From NCBI RefSeq assembly GCF_900104845.1, contig NZ_FNSR01000002.1, positions 434,001 to 498,000 of the forward strand: a stretch of 64,000 bases of DNA. Reading direction: 5' to 3'. The notes beneath the pieces are model-generated. The model was not told where the DNA came from and ran no database searches. It saw nothing but the letters and a program-made list of their open reading frames with translations. The position numbers and the translations under genes are program-made. The DNA comes from Paraburkholderia caballeronis. Its GTDB lineage: Bacteria > Pseudomonadota > Gammaproteobacteria > Burkholderiales > Burkholderiaceae. Shown one piece after another: positions 1 through 9,108 of this stretch (position 1 is its first letter; the number at the start of each line of letters is the position of its first letter).

Positions 1-1
1 C

Positions 2-1333
2 GTGCTCGCCGCGAACCGCAGCGCGCTGTTCCAGCTAGGCTTCCGCTCGCTCGCGGAACTGCGCGGCAAGCGCATCGAGGAGGCGTTCAATGCGTCGCTC
101 GAAGACATGATCGCGCGCAGCATCCGCGGCTCGTTCCATCCGGTCACCGTGTACAGCGCGAACGCGAGCAACCGCTTTTTCCTCGTCGCGCAGACGCCGC
201 AGAACGGCACGAAGCACGCAAACCCGATCGTCGTCGCCCCGCCGGCCGCTCGCGGCGGCGGCGCGGGTGCCGCGACTACCACCGCCGCCACGCCGGATCG
301 CCGCGAAACCCGCGGCCGGCTCGATCGCATCGCGCATCTGGAATTCGGCGATCCGCGGATGGCGTCGCAGATTCAACTGGCGGCGCGCGTGATCCAGCGA
401 AAGATCCCGATCGTGCTGCGCGGCCCGACCGGCACCGGCAAGGAAGTGTTCGCGCAGGCGCTGCACGGCATCAGCCCGAATTCGGGCGGGACGTTCGTGC
501 CGGTGAACTGCGCGTCGCTGCCGGAAAACCTGATCGAGAGCGAGCTGTTCGGTTATCGCGCGGGCGCATTCACCGGCGCGCAGCGCGAAGGACGGCGCGG
601 CAAGATCCTGCAGGCGAACAACGGCACGCTGTTCCTCGACGAGATCGGCGACATGCCGCTCGCGTTGCAGGCGCGGCTGCTGCGCGTGATCGAGGAGCGC
701 GAGGTGACGCCGCTCGGCGCGGAGACGACGACGAAGGTCGATTTCCAGCTCATCAGCGCGAGCCACCGCAACCTGCTCGAACTCGTGCAGGGCGGACTGT
801 TCCGCGAGGACCTGTACTACCGGCTGAAGGGCATCGAACTGACACTGCCGCCGCTCGCGGAGCGCGCGGACAAGCTGCCGCTGATCCAGCATCTGCTCGA
901 CAGCGAGACCGGCGGCGACCCGCCCGACCTGACCGACGAAGCGACGCACGCGCTGCTGAACTACGCGTGGCCCGGCAACATCCGCCAGTTGCGCCATGTG
1001 CTGCAGATGGCGATCGCGCTGTGCGATGGCGAGCCGATCCGCTGCTCGCATCTGCCGCCGGAAATCACCCAGGGCGCGCAGCCGACCGTCACCACGGCGA
1101 CCGCGATGCATGCGGAAACGCCGCATCTCGCGGACGATGCCGACATCTCCGCGCTGAACGCGATCCAGTTGAACGAGCGGACGACCGTGCTCGGGCTGCT
1201 CGACGAGCATCGCTGGAACGTCAGCAACGTCGCGAAGGTGCTCGGCATCAGCCGCAACACGCTGTACCGGAAGATGCACCGCCTGCACATCCGGCTGTCG
1301 CACGACGGCCTCGCGCCGGACGGCGACGCATGA
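2..1333 (+). CDS. Sigma-54-dependent transcriptional activator, 5' end cut by the window
   Basis: This is an enhancer-binding protein that would open sigma-54 promoters using ATP. The visible 443 residues hold the tail of an N-terminal sensory region (roughly 1-70), a low-complexity linker, an AAA+ domain with Walker A GPTGTGKE (near 142-149) and the sigma-54 contact loop GAFTGA, and a C-terminal Fis-type helix-turn-helix (SNVAKVLGISRNTLYRKMHR). The layout resembles AcoR-like regulators. The first visible codon is an in-frame GTG, but the real start almost certainly lies outside the window. The stop overlaps the next ATG (ATGA), so it is probably co-transcribed with the flavoprotein and DHPS-like genes. 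Its position at the edge of an H4MPT cluster suggests control of C1 genes; sigma-54-like elements upstream of pqqA and fhcB fit this but do not prove it. Confidence 0.9.
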   Translation: MLAANRSALFQLGFRSLAELRGKRIEEAFNASLEDMIARSIRGSFHPVTVYSANASNRFFLVAQTPQNGTKHANPIVVAPPAARGGGAGAATTTAATPDRRETRGRLDRIAHLEFGDPRMASQIQLAARVIQRKIPIVLRGPTGTGKEVFAQALHGISPNSGGTFVPVNCASLPENLIESELFGYRAGAFTGAQREGRRGKILQANNGTLFLDEIGDMPLALQARLLRVIEEREVTPLGAETTTKVDFQLISASHRNLLELVQGGLFREDLYYRLKGIELTLPPLAERADKLPLIQHLLDSETGGDPPDLTDEATHALLNYAWPGNIRQLRHVLQMAIALCDGEPIRCSHLPPEITQGAQPTVTTATAMHAETPHLADDADISALNAIQLNERTTVLGLLDEHRWNVSNVAKVLGISRNTLYRKMHRLHIRLSHDGLAPDGDA

Positions 1334-1926
1334 CCGGCACGCCCGCGCGTTCGCTCGCCGACTTCAAGCCGGACGCGCGCTTCGCGTGGTGCGTGACCGG
1401 CTCCGGCCATCTGCTCGAAGAATCGCTCGCGCTCGCGCTGCAACTGCCGCGCACCGATCTGTTTTTGTCGTCCGCCGCCGAGGAGGTGCTGCCTCTGTAC
1501 GGCTGGGAGCTTCCTCGCCTGCGCCAGCACTTCAAGGTGGTGCGCGACAACAGCGCGAGCAGCGTGCCGGTCGGGATGCTGTATCACGGGATGTATCACA
1601 CCGTCGTGATCGCGCCGGCAACCAGCAACACCGTCGCGAAATGCGCGCTCGGCCTGTCGGACACGCTGCCGACCAACATGTACGCGCAGGCCGGCAAGCA
1701 GTGCATTCCCGGCATCGTCTTTGCTTGCGACACCGAACCGACCGTCGTCACGCAAAGCCCGGACGAATGGGTCGAGCTGCGCCCGCGCCGGGTCGATCTG
1801 GAGCACGTCGAACGGCTCGCGCGGTTCGAGCACACGACGCTCGCGCGCACGCTCGACGAGCTGAAGACGGCCCTCGACGCACGACTCGCGACACTCGACC
1901 TCGCATGGAACACATCGTCTTCCTGA
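1330..1926 (+). CDS. Archaeoflavoprotein/DmrB-like flavoprotein
   Basis: A 198-residue flavoprotein of the HFCD/archaeoflavoprotein type. Family relatives in methylotrophs include the dihydromethanopterin reductase DmrB, which reduces dihydromethanopterin to H4MPT with a flavin; that function is inferred here. The FMN-site segment near residues 96-105 (APATSNTVAK) and the following ADTLP-like segment (here SDTLPTNMYAQ) match the fold. The ATG overlaps the stop of the sigma-54 activator by 4 bp, and the gene's 3' end overlaps the DHPS-like gene by 22 bp, so the three are translationally linked. Together with the neighbouring DHPS-like protein it points to pterin cofactor synthesis. Another flavoprotein reductase role cannot be excluded. 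Confidence 0.8.
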   Translation: MTGTPARSLADFKPDARFAWCVTGSGHLLEESLALALQLPRTDLFLSSAAEEVLPLYGWELPRLRQHFKVVRDNSASSVPVGMLYHGMYHTVVIAPATSNTVAKCALGLSDTLPTNMYAQAGKQCIPGIVFACDTEPTVVTQSPDEWVELRPRRVDLEHVERLARFEHTTLARTLDELKTALDARLATLDLAWNTSSS

Positions 1927-3293
1927 CCGGACGCCTCGCCGAAAAGAGCCTCGCACGGGTGCTGGACAGCATGGCGCCGACGCCGTTCAGCTGGGAGATC
2001 CGCGAAATCGGGCTACAGGTGGCCGCGCTGATGACCGCCGACATGATCCGCCGCCGCGTAGCCACGCCTCTCGCCGCCCAAAGAATGATCGTGCCGGGCC
2101 GCTGCCGCGGCGACCTTGCCGCGCTGACCGCGCACTACGGCGTGCCGGTCGAGCGCGGCCCCGACGAGGTGAAGGATCTGCCGCAGTTCTTCGGCCGCGC
2201 GGCGCGGCCGTTCGACCTGTCGCGCTACGAGACGGAGATTTTCGCGGAGATCGTCGATGCGCCGCGCCTCGACCTCGACGGCATGCTCGCGCGCGCCGCG
2301 CACTACGTCGCGCAGGGCGCGGACGTGATCGACGTCGGCTGCCTGCCGGAGACGCCGTTCCCGCATCTCGAAGACGCCGTTGCGATGCTCAAGCGCGAAG
2401 GCTACCGCGTGAGCGTCGATTCGATGCGCACCGACGAACTGCTGCGCGGCGGCCGCGCGGGCGCCGATTATCTGATGAGCCTGAACGTCGATACGCTGTG
2501 GATCGCGGACGAAGTGCCGGCGACGCCGATCGTCGTCGCGCGCGAGCCGGCGGATGCCGCGTCGCTCGATACGGCGATCGACAGGCTGACGGCGCGCGGC
2601 CGCGCGTTTCTCGCGGACCCGATCCTGGACCCGGCGCCGTTCGGGCTGGCGGCATCGATTGCGCGTTACGTGCGGCTGCGCGAGCGGTATCCGCAGATCG
2701 AAATCATGATGGGCGTCGGCAACGTGACCGAGCTGACCGAGGCGGACACGACCGGCATCAACGCGGTGCTGTTCGGCATCGCGGCGGAACTACGCGTGCG
2801 CGCCGTGCTGACGACGTCGGTGAGCCTGCATGCGCGGCGCGCGGTGCGCGAGGCGGACGTCGCGCGGCGGATGATGTTCGCGGCGAGCGAGGCCCAGGTG
2901 CTGCCGAAGGGAATCACGCAGGATCTCGCGACCGTGCATGCGAAACGGCCGTTTCCGTATGGTTCCGCCGAGATCGACGAGTTCGCGCAGCAGGTGCGCG
3001 ATCCGAATTTTCGCGTCCAGGTTGCCGAAGACGGCGTGCATGTCTATAACCGCGACGGGCACTGGCGCAACGACGATCCGTTCGCCTTCTATCCTCAACT
3101 GAAGCTCGAACACGATGGCGGGCACGCGTTTTATATGGGCGTGCAACTGGCGCGCGCGGAGATCGCGTGGCGGCTCGGGAAGCGATTCGACCAGGATCAG
3201 CCGCTGGATTGGGGATGTGCGGTCGATCGGGAGGTCGAGGATCTCGGGCAGTGGTGCGGAGTCGGGAGTACGAAGAGGAAGAACGAGGGGTGA
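1905..3293 (+). CDS. Dihydropteroate synthase-like protein (DUF6513 type), H4MPT-associated
   Basis: A 462-residue protein with a DUF6513-like N-terminal third followed by a pterin-binding TIM-barrel segment typical of dihydropteroate synthases (ADVIDVG near residues 140-146, then VSVDSM). Bacterial members occur almost only in genomes with H4MPT-linked formaldehyde oxidation and are thought to take part in making the methanopterin cofactor; the reaction has not been fixed for this family as far as I know. The chosen start is the ATG at 1905, inside the 3' end of the flavoprotein gene, because the protein then begins with the family-like MEHIVFLTGRLAE. The open frame extends further upstream, but that part only shadows the flavoprotein gene. 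It is the last gene of the operon and is followed by a hairpin. Confidence 0.85.
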   Translation: MEHIVFLTGRLAEKSLARVLDSMAPTPFSWEIREIGLQVAALMTADMIRRRVATPLAAQRMIVPGRCRGDLAALTAHYGVPVERGPDEVKDLPQFFGRAARPFDLSRYETEIFAEIVDAPRLDLDGMLARAAHYVAQGADVIDVGCLPETPFPHLEDAVAMLKREGYRVSVDSMRTDELLRGGRAGADYLMSLNVDTLWIADEVPATPIVVAREPADAASLDTAIDRLTARGRAFLADPILDPAPFGLAASIARYVRLRERYPQIEIMMGVGNVTELTEADTTGINAVLFGIAAELRVRAVLTTSVSLHARRAVREADVARRMMFAASEAQVLPKGITQDLATVHAKRPFPYGSAEIDEFAQQVRDPNFRVQVAEDGVHVYNRDGHWRNDDPFAFYPQLKLEHDGGHAFYMGVQLARAEIAWRLGKRFDQDQPLDWGCAVDREVEDLGQWCGVGSTKRKNEG

Positions 3294-3299
3294 ATACGG

Positions 3300-3321
3300 G
3301 AAGGTCCGGCTGACCTTCTTT
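3300..3321 (+). terminator. Intrinsic terminator after the DHPS-like gene
   Basis: A perfect 7-bp stem, GAAGGTC / GACCTTC, with a 5-nt loop lies 6 bp after the stop codon and is followed by TTT and a pyrimidine run. It separates the H4MPT-linked operon from hipBA. Confidence 0.6.
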
Positions 3322-3387
3322 CCCGGCAATGGCTGGTTGGCGCGTCCGTCCCGGCATGCGCCGTGAAGCGCACCGCACCGCACTTTA

Positions 3388-3488
3388 ACAGCCTATAAGC
3401 TGTATTTTCAATTTACAGCCTATAGGCTGTTTTTCCAGGCTGAATACACCTTATAGGCTGTATTTGCCAAAAACAGCCTATAATCTGT
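3388..3488. promoter_or_regulatory. Four-copy palindromic operator array of the hipBA promoter
   Basis: Four 16-bp copies of an ACAGCCTATA-RGCTGT palindrome sit at 3388-3403, 3415-3430 (perfect, ACAGCCTATAGGCTGT), 3446-3461 (left arm degenerate) and 3473-3488 (one arm changed). Start-to-start spacings are 27, 31 and 27 bp, a symmetric arrangement. The last copy ends 26 bp before the antitoxin ATG, in an AT-richer stretch that must hold the promoter. HipB-type antitoxins repress their own operon by binding several palindromes bent together by HipA, so autoregulation is the expected role. The sequence differs from the E. coli TATCC-N8-GGATA site. Confidence 0.85.
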
Positions 3489-3514
3489 TTTCCAGCCCCC
3501 TCCGGAACTCCGCG

Positions 3515-3973
3515 ATGAGTTATCCCATCAAGACCGTCGACCAGCTTGCGCCCACGCTCAAGGCCTTCCGGCGGGCGGCCGGCCTGACCCAGGCCGACCT
3601 GGCGGCCCGTCTCGGGATCACGCAGCAAACCTATGCGCGCCTCGAAACGAACCCGCAGACAGTAAGTCTCGCGCGCTTTCTGCGGGTGCTGTCGGTGCTC
3701 GATGTCCAGATGACGCTCGCGACCTCGGACCCTGCTTCCACCAGGCCGCGCCAAACGACCACTGCGGCTTCCGGCGACAAAACCTCGGCTTCCGCGGCGA
3801 AGCGTGTACGGCAAACCTCAGCCGCAAACGTAGCCGCCGCGACCGCGCGCAAAAAAGCCAGGCCCGACGCAGCCGCGCCGGAACAGCGCCCCGCCACGAC
3901 GAAGCGCAAGCCGGCCCGGCGAAATTCAAACCGCGCGCCCAGGCCCGTCGTTTCGAAGCGCGAGCCATGGTAA
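3515..3973 (+). CDS. hipB: HipB-like antitoxin, XRE family
   Basis: A 152-residue DNA-binding antitoxin expected to neutralise HipA and repress the operon. Residues about 14-68 form an XRE/Cro helix-turn-helix (LKAFRRAAGLTQADLAARLG followed by ITQQTYARLE). From about residue 73 to the end there is a low-complexity Ala/Lys/Arg/Thr-rich tail, much longer than the short C-terminal tail of E. coli HipB (88 residues in total); it may bind DNA non-specifically or be a proteolysis tag region. ATG at 3515 was chosen because the helix-turn-helix starts soon after it; an earlier in-frame ATG at 3464 lies inside the operator array. The gene overlaps hipA by 7 bp, as expected for coupled antitoxin-toxin translation. 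Confidence 0.88.
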   Translation: MSYPIKTVDQLAPTLKAFRRAAGLTQADLAARLGITQQTYARLETNPQTVSLARFLRVLSVLDVQMTLATSDPASTRPRQTTTAASGDKTSASAAKRVRQTSAANVAAATARKKARPDAAAPEQRPATTKRKPARRNSNRAPRPVVSKREPW

Positions 3974-5307
3974 TCCGCATCGGGCAAGCTCCGCGTCACC
4001 GCCGGCTCAACCTGTGGATGAACGGCCTGCCGGTCGGCTATTGGGAAGTCAGGCGCGGCAACGACGTACTGTCGTACTGGCCGGAGTGGGTCGACGACGA
4101 GCAGGGTCGCCCGCTTTCGCTGTCGCTCCCCTTCCTGCCCGGCAACCTGCCCCACAACGGGCAGGTCGTAGCGGATTATTTCGACAACCTGCTCCCCGAC
4201 AGCGCGGACATCCGCAGGCGGATCGCCGCGCGCTACAAGACGCCCGGCACGTCGCCGTACGATCTGCTCACCGCGCTCGGCCGCGACTGCGTGGGTGCGA
4301 TCCAGTTGCTTGCGCCCAGCGAGCAACCCACCGACCTGGAGACGATCCACGGGCTGCCGCTCGACGAAGCGGCTGTGGCCCGCCTGCTCCGCGACACGAC
4401 CACGGGAGCCGCGCCCGGCCAACCGGTCCGCAGCGAAGACTTGCGCCTGTCGATCGCCGGCGCCCAGGAAAAAACCGCGCTGTTGCGGCACAAAGGCCAG
4501 TGGCTGCTGCCGACCGGCAGCACGCCGACCACGCACATCCTGAAGCTGCCGCTCGGCCTCGTCGGCGGCCGGCAGGCGGACATGCGCACGTCCGTCGAAA
4601 ACGAATGGCTGTGCGCCCAGATCGTCGCGGCCTACGGGCTGCCTGTGGCGCATTGCGACATGGCGGTGTTCGAAGACCAGAAGGTGCTGGTGGTCGAACG
4701 ATTCGACCGGCGGCTGTCGAGCGACGGCCGGTGGATCATGCGCCTGCCCCAGGAGGACATGTGCCAGGCGACCGGTACGCCGGCACGGGCGAAATATCAG
4801 ACCGACGGCGGACCGGGCATCGAGAAGATCATGGAAATCCTGTCGAGATCCGCAACGGCAGACCTCGATCGCCGGAACTTCTTCTTCGCGCAGATCGTCT
4901 TCTGGCTCCTCGCCGCAACCGACGGGCACGCGAAGAACTTCAGCATCGCGCATCGCAGCCATCACCGGTACGTCGCCACGCCGCTGTACGACATCCTCTC
5001 CGTGCATCCGATCGTCGGGCGCGGCGCGAACCATATTCCGCGCCAGGACGTGAGGCTCGCGATGTCCGTGCGCGGCAAGAACCTGCACTACCACGTCGAG
5101 GAAATCCTGCCGCGCCACTGGATCGCCCAGGGCAGCCGGGTCGGTTTCGCCGCGGACGAAGTCGAGGAAATGCTCGTGCGCGCGGCGCGATCGACCGGAG
5201 CCGTCATCGACGCCGTCGCCGCCGCATTGCCGCGCGGCTTCCCGCAGGACGTCGCCGACGCCGTGTTCAGCGGCATGCGGCGTCTCAGCCGCAAGCTGCC
5301 GCGCTGA
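3967..5307 (+). CDS. hipA: HipA serine/threonine kinase toxin
   Basis: A 446-residue HipA toxin kinase, close to the 440 residues of E. coli HipA, whose known activity is phosphorylation of glutamyl-tRNA synthetase leading to growth arrest and persistence. The family landmarks are present: the N1 and couple_hipA regions, the loop SIAGAQEKTAL with the autophosphorylation-type serine at Ser162 and Lys169, the catalytic loop DGHAKNFS (Asp320, Asn325) and the metal-binding YDILS (Asp343), equivalent to E. coli Asp309, Asn314 and Asp332. The toxin therefore looks intact. It begins 7 bp before the hipB stop, and ends 35 bp from the convergent end of the Calvin-cycle operon. The target is inferred from the family only. 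Confidence 0.92.
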   Translation: MVIRIGQAPRHRRLNLWMNGLPVGYWEVRRGNDVLSYWPEWVDDEQGRPLSLSLPFLPGNLPHNGQVVADYFDNLLPDSADIRRRIAARYKTPGTSPYDLLTALGRDCVGAIQLLAPSEQPTDLETIHGLPLDEAAVARLLRDTTTGAAPGQPVRSEDLRLSIAGAQEKTALLRHKGQWLLPTGSTPTTHILKLPLGLVGGRQADMRTSVENEWLCAQIVAAYGLPVAHCDMAVFEDQKVLVVERFDRRLSSDGRWIMRLPQEDMCQATGTPARAKYQTDGGPGIEKIMEILSRSATADLDRRNFFFAQIVFWLLAATDGHAKNFSIAHRSHHRYVATPLYDILSVHPIVGRGANHIPRQDVRLAMSVRGKNLHYHVEEILPRHWIAQGSRVGFAADEVEEMLVRAARSTGAVIDAVAAALPRGFPQDVADAVFSGMRRLSRKLPR

Positions 5308-5342
5308 ACGGTGCGGTCAAAAGCGACGAACCAACACCCCGA

Positions 5343-5888
5343 TCACTTCCACTTGATCGAACACCCCAACGCCGGCATCTGCTCCCCGCTCGCGGCCCCG
5401 GTCAACGCAACCTCGCGCATCGCATCGAACAGTTCGCGCCGCGCGCCAGCAACCGCGCTCCTGCGCGAAGCATCGAGCCGCCCGCGATACCGCAGCCGCA
5501 ACCTCGCGTCGAACCCGAAAAACTCCGGCGTGCAAACCGCGCCATAGGCCCGCGCGACCTCCTGCGTGTCGTCGTGCAGATAGAAGAACGGCAGTTCCGC
5601 GTCCTCCGCGAGCGCGACCATCGCGTCGAACGAATCGTCCGGATACTCGACCGCATCGTTCGCGTTGATCCCGACGAACCCGATCCCGAACGAACGCAAC
5701 GCGAGCGCATCGCGCACCATCGCCGGCAGCACCGCCTTCACGTACGGACAGTGATTGCAGATGAACGCGATCACCACGCCGCGCGCGCCGCGCACGTCCG
5801 CGAGCGTATAGGTCCGGCCGTCCGTCGCGCGCAGCGCGAACGGCGGCGCGGCCATGCCCAGTTCGCCCGGCGGCGCTTCGGTGGCCAT
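5343..5888 (-). CDS. Thioredoxin-like AhpC/TSA family protein with CNHC motif
   Basis: A 181-residue thioredoxin-fold protein of the redoxin (AhpC-TSA) type with the active-site segment CNHCPYVKA near residues 44-52, i.e. a C-x2-C pair. No signal peptide is visible, so it should act in the cytoplasm. It starts 11 bp after the stop of the aldolase gene in the same direction and is the last gene of the Calvin-cycle operon, so a role in redox control or protection of Calvin-cycle enzymes is plausible, but this is inferred from position only. The chosen ATG gives a normal family N-terminus (MATEAPPGELGMAAPPFAL); the frame stays open far upstream only as a shadow of the aldolase gene. Confidence 0.82.
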   Translation of the reverse strand: MATEAPPGELGMAAPPFALRATDGRTYTLADVRGARGVVIAFICNHCPYVKAVLPAMVRDALALRSFGIGFVGINANDAVEYPDDSFDAMVALAEDAELPFFYLHDDTQEVARAYGAVCTPEFFGFDARLRLRYRGRLDASRRSAVAGARRELFDAMREVALTGAASGEQMPALGCSIKWK

Positions 5889-5899
5889 CGCCGCCCCGC

Positions 5900-6937
5900 T
5901 CAGTGATAACGACGCGCCATCGCGTCGAGCGGCAGCGGCCGGATCCGCTCGGCCGCGCCCGCGCAGCCGAACGCATCGAAGCGCGCCGCGCACAGGTCGC
6001 GCGCCGCGGCGGTGGCCGCCTTCAGCGCCGCGCGCGGATCGAACTCGCCGCGCGCCTGCGCGAGCGAGCGCCGCATCGCGCCGGTCATCGCGAGCCGGAT
6101 GTCGGTGTCGATATTCACCTTGCGCACGCCGTTCGCAATCCCGCGCCGGATCTCGTCGACCGGCACGCCATAGGTGTCCGGCATCTCGCCGCCGAACTCG
6201 CGGATCACGTCGAGCCATTCCTGCGGCACCGACGACGACCCGTGCATCACCAGATGCACGTCCGGGATGCGTGCGTGAATCTGCGCGATCCGGTCGATCG
6301 CGAGAATGTCGCCGGTCGGCGGCCGGCTGAACTTGTACGCGCCGTGCGACGTGCCGATCGCGATCGCGAGCGCATCGACGCCGGTCGCATCGACGAACGC
6401 GTGGGCCTGTTCGGGATCGGTCAGCAGTTCGTCGCGCGACAGCGCGCCCGACGCGCCGACGCCGTCCTCCTCCCCCGCCTCGCCGGTTTCGAGCGACCCG
6501 AGGCAGCCGAGTTCGCCTTCGACCGACACGCCGACCGCATGCGCGGCATCGACGACGCGCCGGCTCACCTCGACGTTGTAGTCGTACGCGGCCGGCGTCT
6601 TCTGGTCCGGCAGCAGCGAGCCGTCCATCATCACCGACGAAAAGCCGGACCGGATCGCCTGCTGGCACACGGCCGGGCTCGCGCCGTGGTCCTGGTGCAG
6701 CACGACCGGGATGTCCGGATGCGCTTCGAGCGCCGCGAGCACGAGGTGCCGCAGATACGGCTCGCCCGCGTATTTGCGCGCGCCGGCCGACGCCTGCAGG
6801 ATCACCGGACTCTTCGTCGCGTCGGCGGCCTGCATGATCGCGTGGATCTGCTCCATGTTGTTCACGTTGAACGCCGGCACGCCGTAGCCGTTCTCGGCCG
6901 CGTGATCCAGCAACTGTCGCAAGGCGATGAGGGGCAT
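5900..6937 (-). CDS. cbbA: Class II fructose-bisphosphate aldolase, Calvin-cycle subtype
   Basis: A 345-residue zinc aldolase joining dihydroxyacetone phosphate to glyceraldehyde 3-phosphate (and to erythrose 4-phosphate) in carbon fixation. The start is [20 protein letters not shown], as in CbbA proteins; the active-site HQDHG lies at residues 81-85, and later [14 protein letters not shown] and KVNIDTD phosphate-binding segments are intact. The ATG at 6937 is preceded by a GGAGG ribosome site at a 6-nt distance; the open frame starts slightly earlier. It lies 45 bp downstream of cbbT and 11 bp upstream of the thioredoxin-like gene. Confidence 0.95.
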   Translation of the reverse strand: MPLIALRQLLDHAAENGYGVPAFNVNNMEQIHAIMQAADATKSPVILQASAGARKYAGEPYLRHLVLAALEAHPDIPVVLHQDHGASPAVCQQAIRSGFSSVMMDGSLLPDQKTPAAYDYNVEVSRRVVDAAHAVGVSVEGELGCLGSLETGEAGEEDGVGASGALSRDELLTDPEQAHAFVDATGVDALAIAIGTSHGAYKFSRPPTGDILAIDRIAQIHARIPDVHLVMHGSSSVPQEWLDVIREFGGEMPDTYGVPVDEIRRGIANGVRKVNIDTDIRLAMTGAMRRSLAQARGEFDPRAALKAATAAARDLCAARFDAFGCAGAAERIRPLPLDAMARRYH

Positions 6938-6982
6938 CACATCCTCCATCCGGTAGGTCAAGACAAGTCGATCGAAAACCGT

Positions 6983-9052
6983 TCAGTCGACCCGCAGCAC
7001 GACGCGGCGCGCGGCATCGGCGACCGCCTGCGCGGTCAGGTTCAGATGCGCGGCAAGCTGCGCGGCGGGCGCGGACTCGCCGAACGTGTCGATCCCGACC
7101 ACGCCGCCGTCGAGCCCGACGTACTGTCTCCATCCGCTCGTCACGCCGGCCTCCACCGCGACGCGCGGCACGTCCGGCGGCAGCACTGCGTCGCGCCAGT
7201 CGCGCGGCTGCCGCTCGAACACCGACGTCGAAGGCATCGACACGACGCGCGCCGCGATGCCCGCGGTCGCGAGCAGATCGATCGCGTCCAGCGCGAGCGC
7301 CACCTCGGAACCGGTCGCGATCAGCACCACCCTGCGCACGACCCTGCGCAGCGCGCCGTCGAGCCAGTCGCGCAGCACGTAACCGCCGCGCGTGATCGCT
7401 TCGATCTGCGCGTCGTCGCGCGCGGCGAACGGCAGGTTATGGCGGCTCAGCAGCAGGCAGGTCGGGCCGCCGCGCCCGATCGCGGCGGCCCATGCGTGCG
7501 CGGTTTCGACGGCATCGCACGGCCGCCACACGTCGAGGCCCGGAATCAGCCGCAGGCTCGCCGCGTGCTCGATCGGCTGATGCGTCGGACCGTCCTCGCC
7601 TAGGCCGATCGAATCGTGCGTGTACACGAAGATCGAGCGCGTTTTCATCAGCGCGGCCATCCGCACCGCGTTGCGCGCATAGTCGGAGAACGTCAGGAAG
7701 GTGCCGCCGAACGGCACGAAACCGCGATGCAATGCGATGCCGTTCAGCATCGCGCTCATCCCGAACTCGCGCACGCCGTAGTGCACGTAGTTGCCGCCGG
7801 ACACGCCCGCGCCGTCCGCCTGCACGTCCGCCGCGCCGCTCCATGCGGTCAGGTTCGAGCCGGTCAGATCCGCGGAGCCGCCGAGCAGTTCCGGCAGCAC
7901 CTGTGCATACGCGTCGAGCGTCAGTTGCGACGCCTTGCGCGTCGCGATCGACTGCGCGCGCGCATTCGCGTCGTGCACGGTCGCGCGGACCGCATCGCGC
8001 CATTGCGCAGGCAGCGCGCCGCGCATGCGGCGCTCGAACTCCGCTGCTTCGTCCGGATACTGCGTGCGATACGCGTCGAAACGCGCGGTCCAGTCGGCCT
8101 GCGCGGCCGCGCCGCGCGAGCGCGCGTCCCATGCGTTGCGCACGCCGGTCGGCACGACGAACGGCGGATACGGCCAGTCGAGCGCGCGCCGCGTCGCCGC
8201 GACTTCGTGCTCGCCGAGCGGCGCGCCGTGCACGTCGTGCGTGCCCGCCTTCGCCGGCGAGCCGCGCCCGATCACCGTGCGGCAGCAGATCAGCGCGGGC
8301 CGCTCCGCATCCTTCGCGCGGGCCAGCGCGCGCTCGACCGCATCGACGTCGTGGCCGTCCACGCCGCGCTGCACGTGCCAGCCATACGCCTCGAAACGCG
8401 CGGGCGTGTCGTCCGCGAACCAGCCTTCCACCGCGCCGTCGATCGAGATGCCGTTGTCGTCGTACAGCACGGCGAGCTTGTTCAGCCGCAGCGTCCCCGC
8501 GAGTGAAGCCGCCTCGTGCGAAATGCCTTCCATCAGGCAGCCGTCGCCGACGAACACATACGTGCGGTGATCGACGATCGTATGGCCGGGCCGGTTGAAC
8601 TCGCGCGCGAGCAGCGCCTCCGCGAGCGCCATCCCGACCGCGTTCGCGAGCCCCTGGCCGAGCGGGCCGGTCGTCGTCTCGACGCCCGGCGTCACGCCCA
8701 CTTCCGGATGCCCCGGCGTGCGGCTGTGCAGTTGCCTGAAGCGCTTCAGTTCGTCGAGCGGCAGGTCGTAGCCGGTCAGATGCAGCAGGGCATACAGCAG
8801 CATCGAGCCATGCCCGTTCGACAGCACGAAGCGGTCGCGGTCGGCCCATTGCGGATCGGCCGGATTGTGCTTCAGGTGCCGCGACCACAGCGCCACCGCG
8901 ATTTCCGCCATGCCGAGCGGCATCCCCGGATGACCCGAGTTCGCGCGTTCGACCGCGTCGATCGCGAGCATCCGCAACGCGTCGGCCATCTGCCGCGCGC
9001 CGGCCGTTTCGGTATCGTCGCCGCTGGCGGACGTTTCGGCATCGAGCTTCAT
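6983..9052 (-). CDS. cbbT: Transketolase of the Calvin-cycle operon
   Basis: A 689-residue thiamine-diphosphate enzyme that moves two-carbon units between sugar phosphates during ribulose regeneration. The N-terminal pyrophosphate-binding region ([14 protein letters not shown] near residue 40, [13 protein letters not shown] near 155) and the pyrimidine region ([18 protein letters not shown], then [19 protein letters not shown]) are complete. The ATG at 9052 ([10 protein letters not shown]) was chosen because the more upstream open frame only shadows the phosphoribulokinase gene. It lies 56 bp after cbbP and 45 bp before cbbA. Operon context marks it as the autotrophic isozyme, although a second housekeeping copy probably exists elsewhere. 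Confidence 0.95.
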   Translation of the reverse strand: MKLDAETSASGDDTETAGARQMADALRMLAIDAVERANSGHPGMPLGMAEIAVALWSRHLKHNPADPQWADRDRFVLSNGHGSMLLYALLHLTGYDLPLDELKRFRQLHSRTPGHPEVGVTPGVETTTGPLGQGLANAVGMALAEALLAREFNRPGHTIVDHRTYVFVGDGCLMEGISHEAASLAGTLRLNKLAVLYDDNGISIDGAVEGWFADDTPARFEAYGWHVQRGVDGHDVDAVERALARAKDAERPALICCRTVIGRGSPAKAGTHDVHGAPLGEHEVAATRRALDWPYPPFVVPTGVRNAWDARSRGAAAQADWTARFDAYRTQYPDEAAEFERRMRGALPAQWRDAVRATVHDANARAQSIATRKASQLTLDAYAQVLPELLGGSADLTGSNLTAWSGAADVQADGAGVSGGNYVHYGVREFGMSAMLNGIALHRGFVPFGGTFLTFSDYARNAVRMAALMKTRSIFVYTHDSIGLGEDGPTHQPIEHAASLRLIPGLDVWRPCDAVETAHAWAAAIGRGGPTCLLLSRHNLPFAARDDAQIEAITRGGYVLRDWLDGALRRVVRRVVLIATGSEVALALDAIDLLATAGIAARVVSMPSTSVFERQPRDWRDAVLPPDVPRVAVEAGVTSGWRQYVGLDGGVVGIDTFGESAPAAQLAAHLNLTAQAVADAARRVVLRVD

Positions 9053-9108
9053 CGTGTCGTGTCTCCGTATCGAATCGTTGTCGGCCGGCGCTGGCGCGCC
9101 GAAGCTCG

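Noticed and set aside
3388..3488. Regular repeats suggesting a CRISPR array
   Set aside because: The units are 16-bp palindromes directly before a hipBA operon with very short gaps; they are operators.
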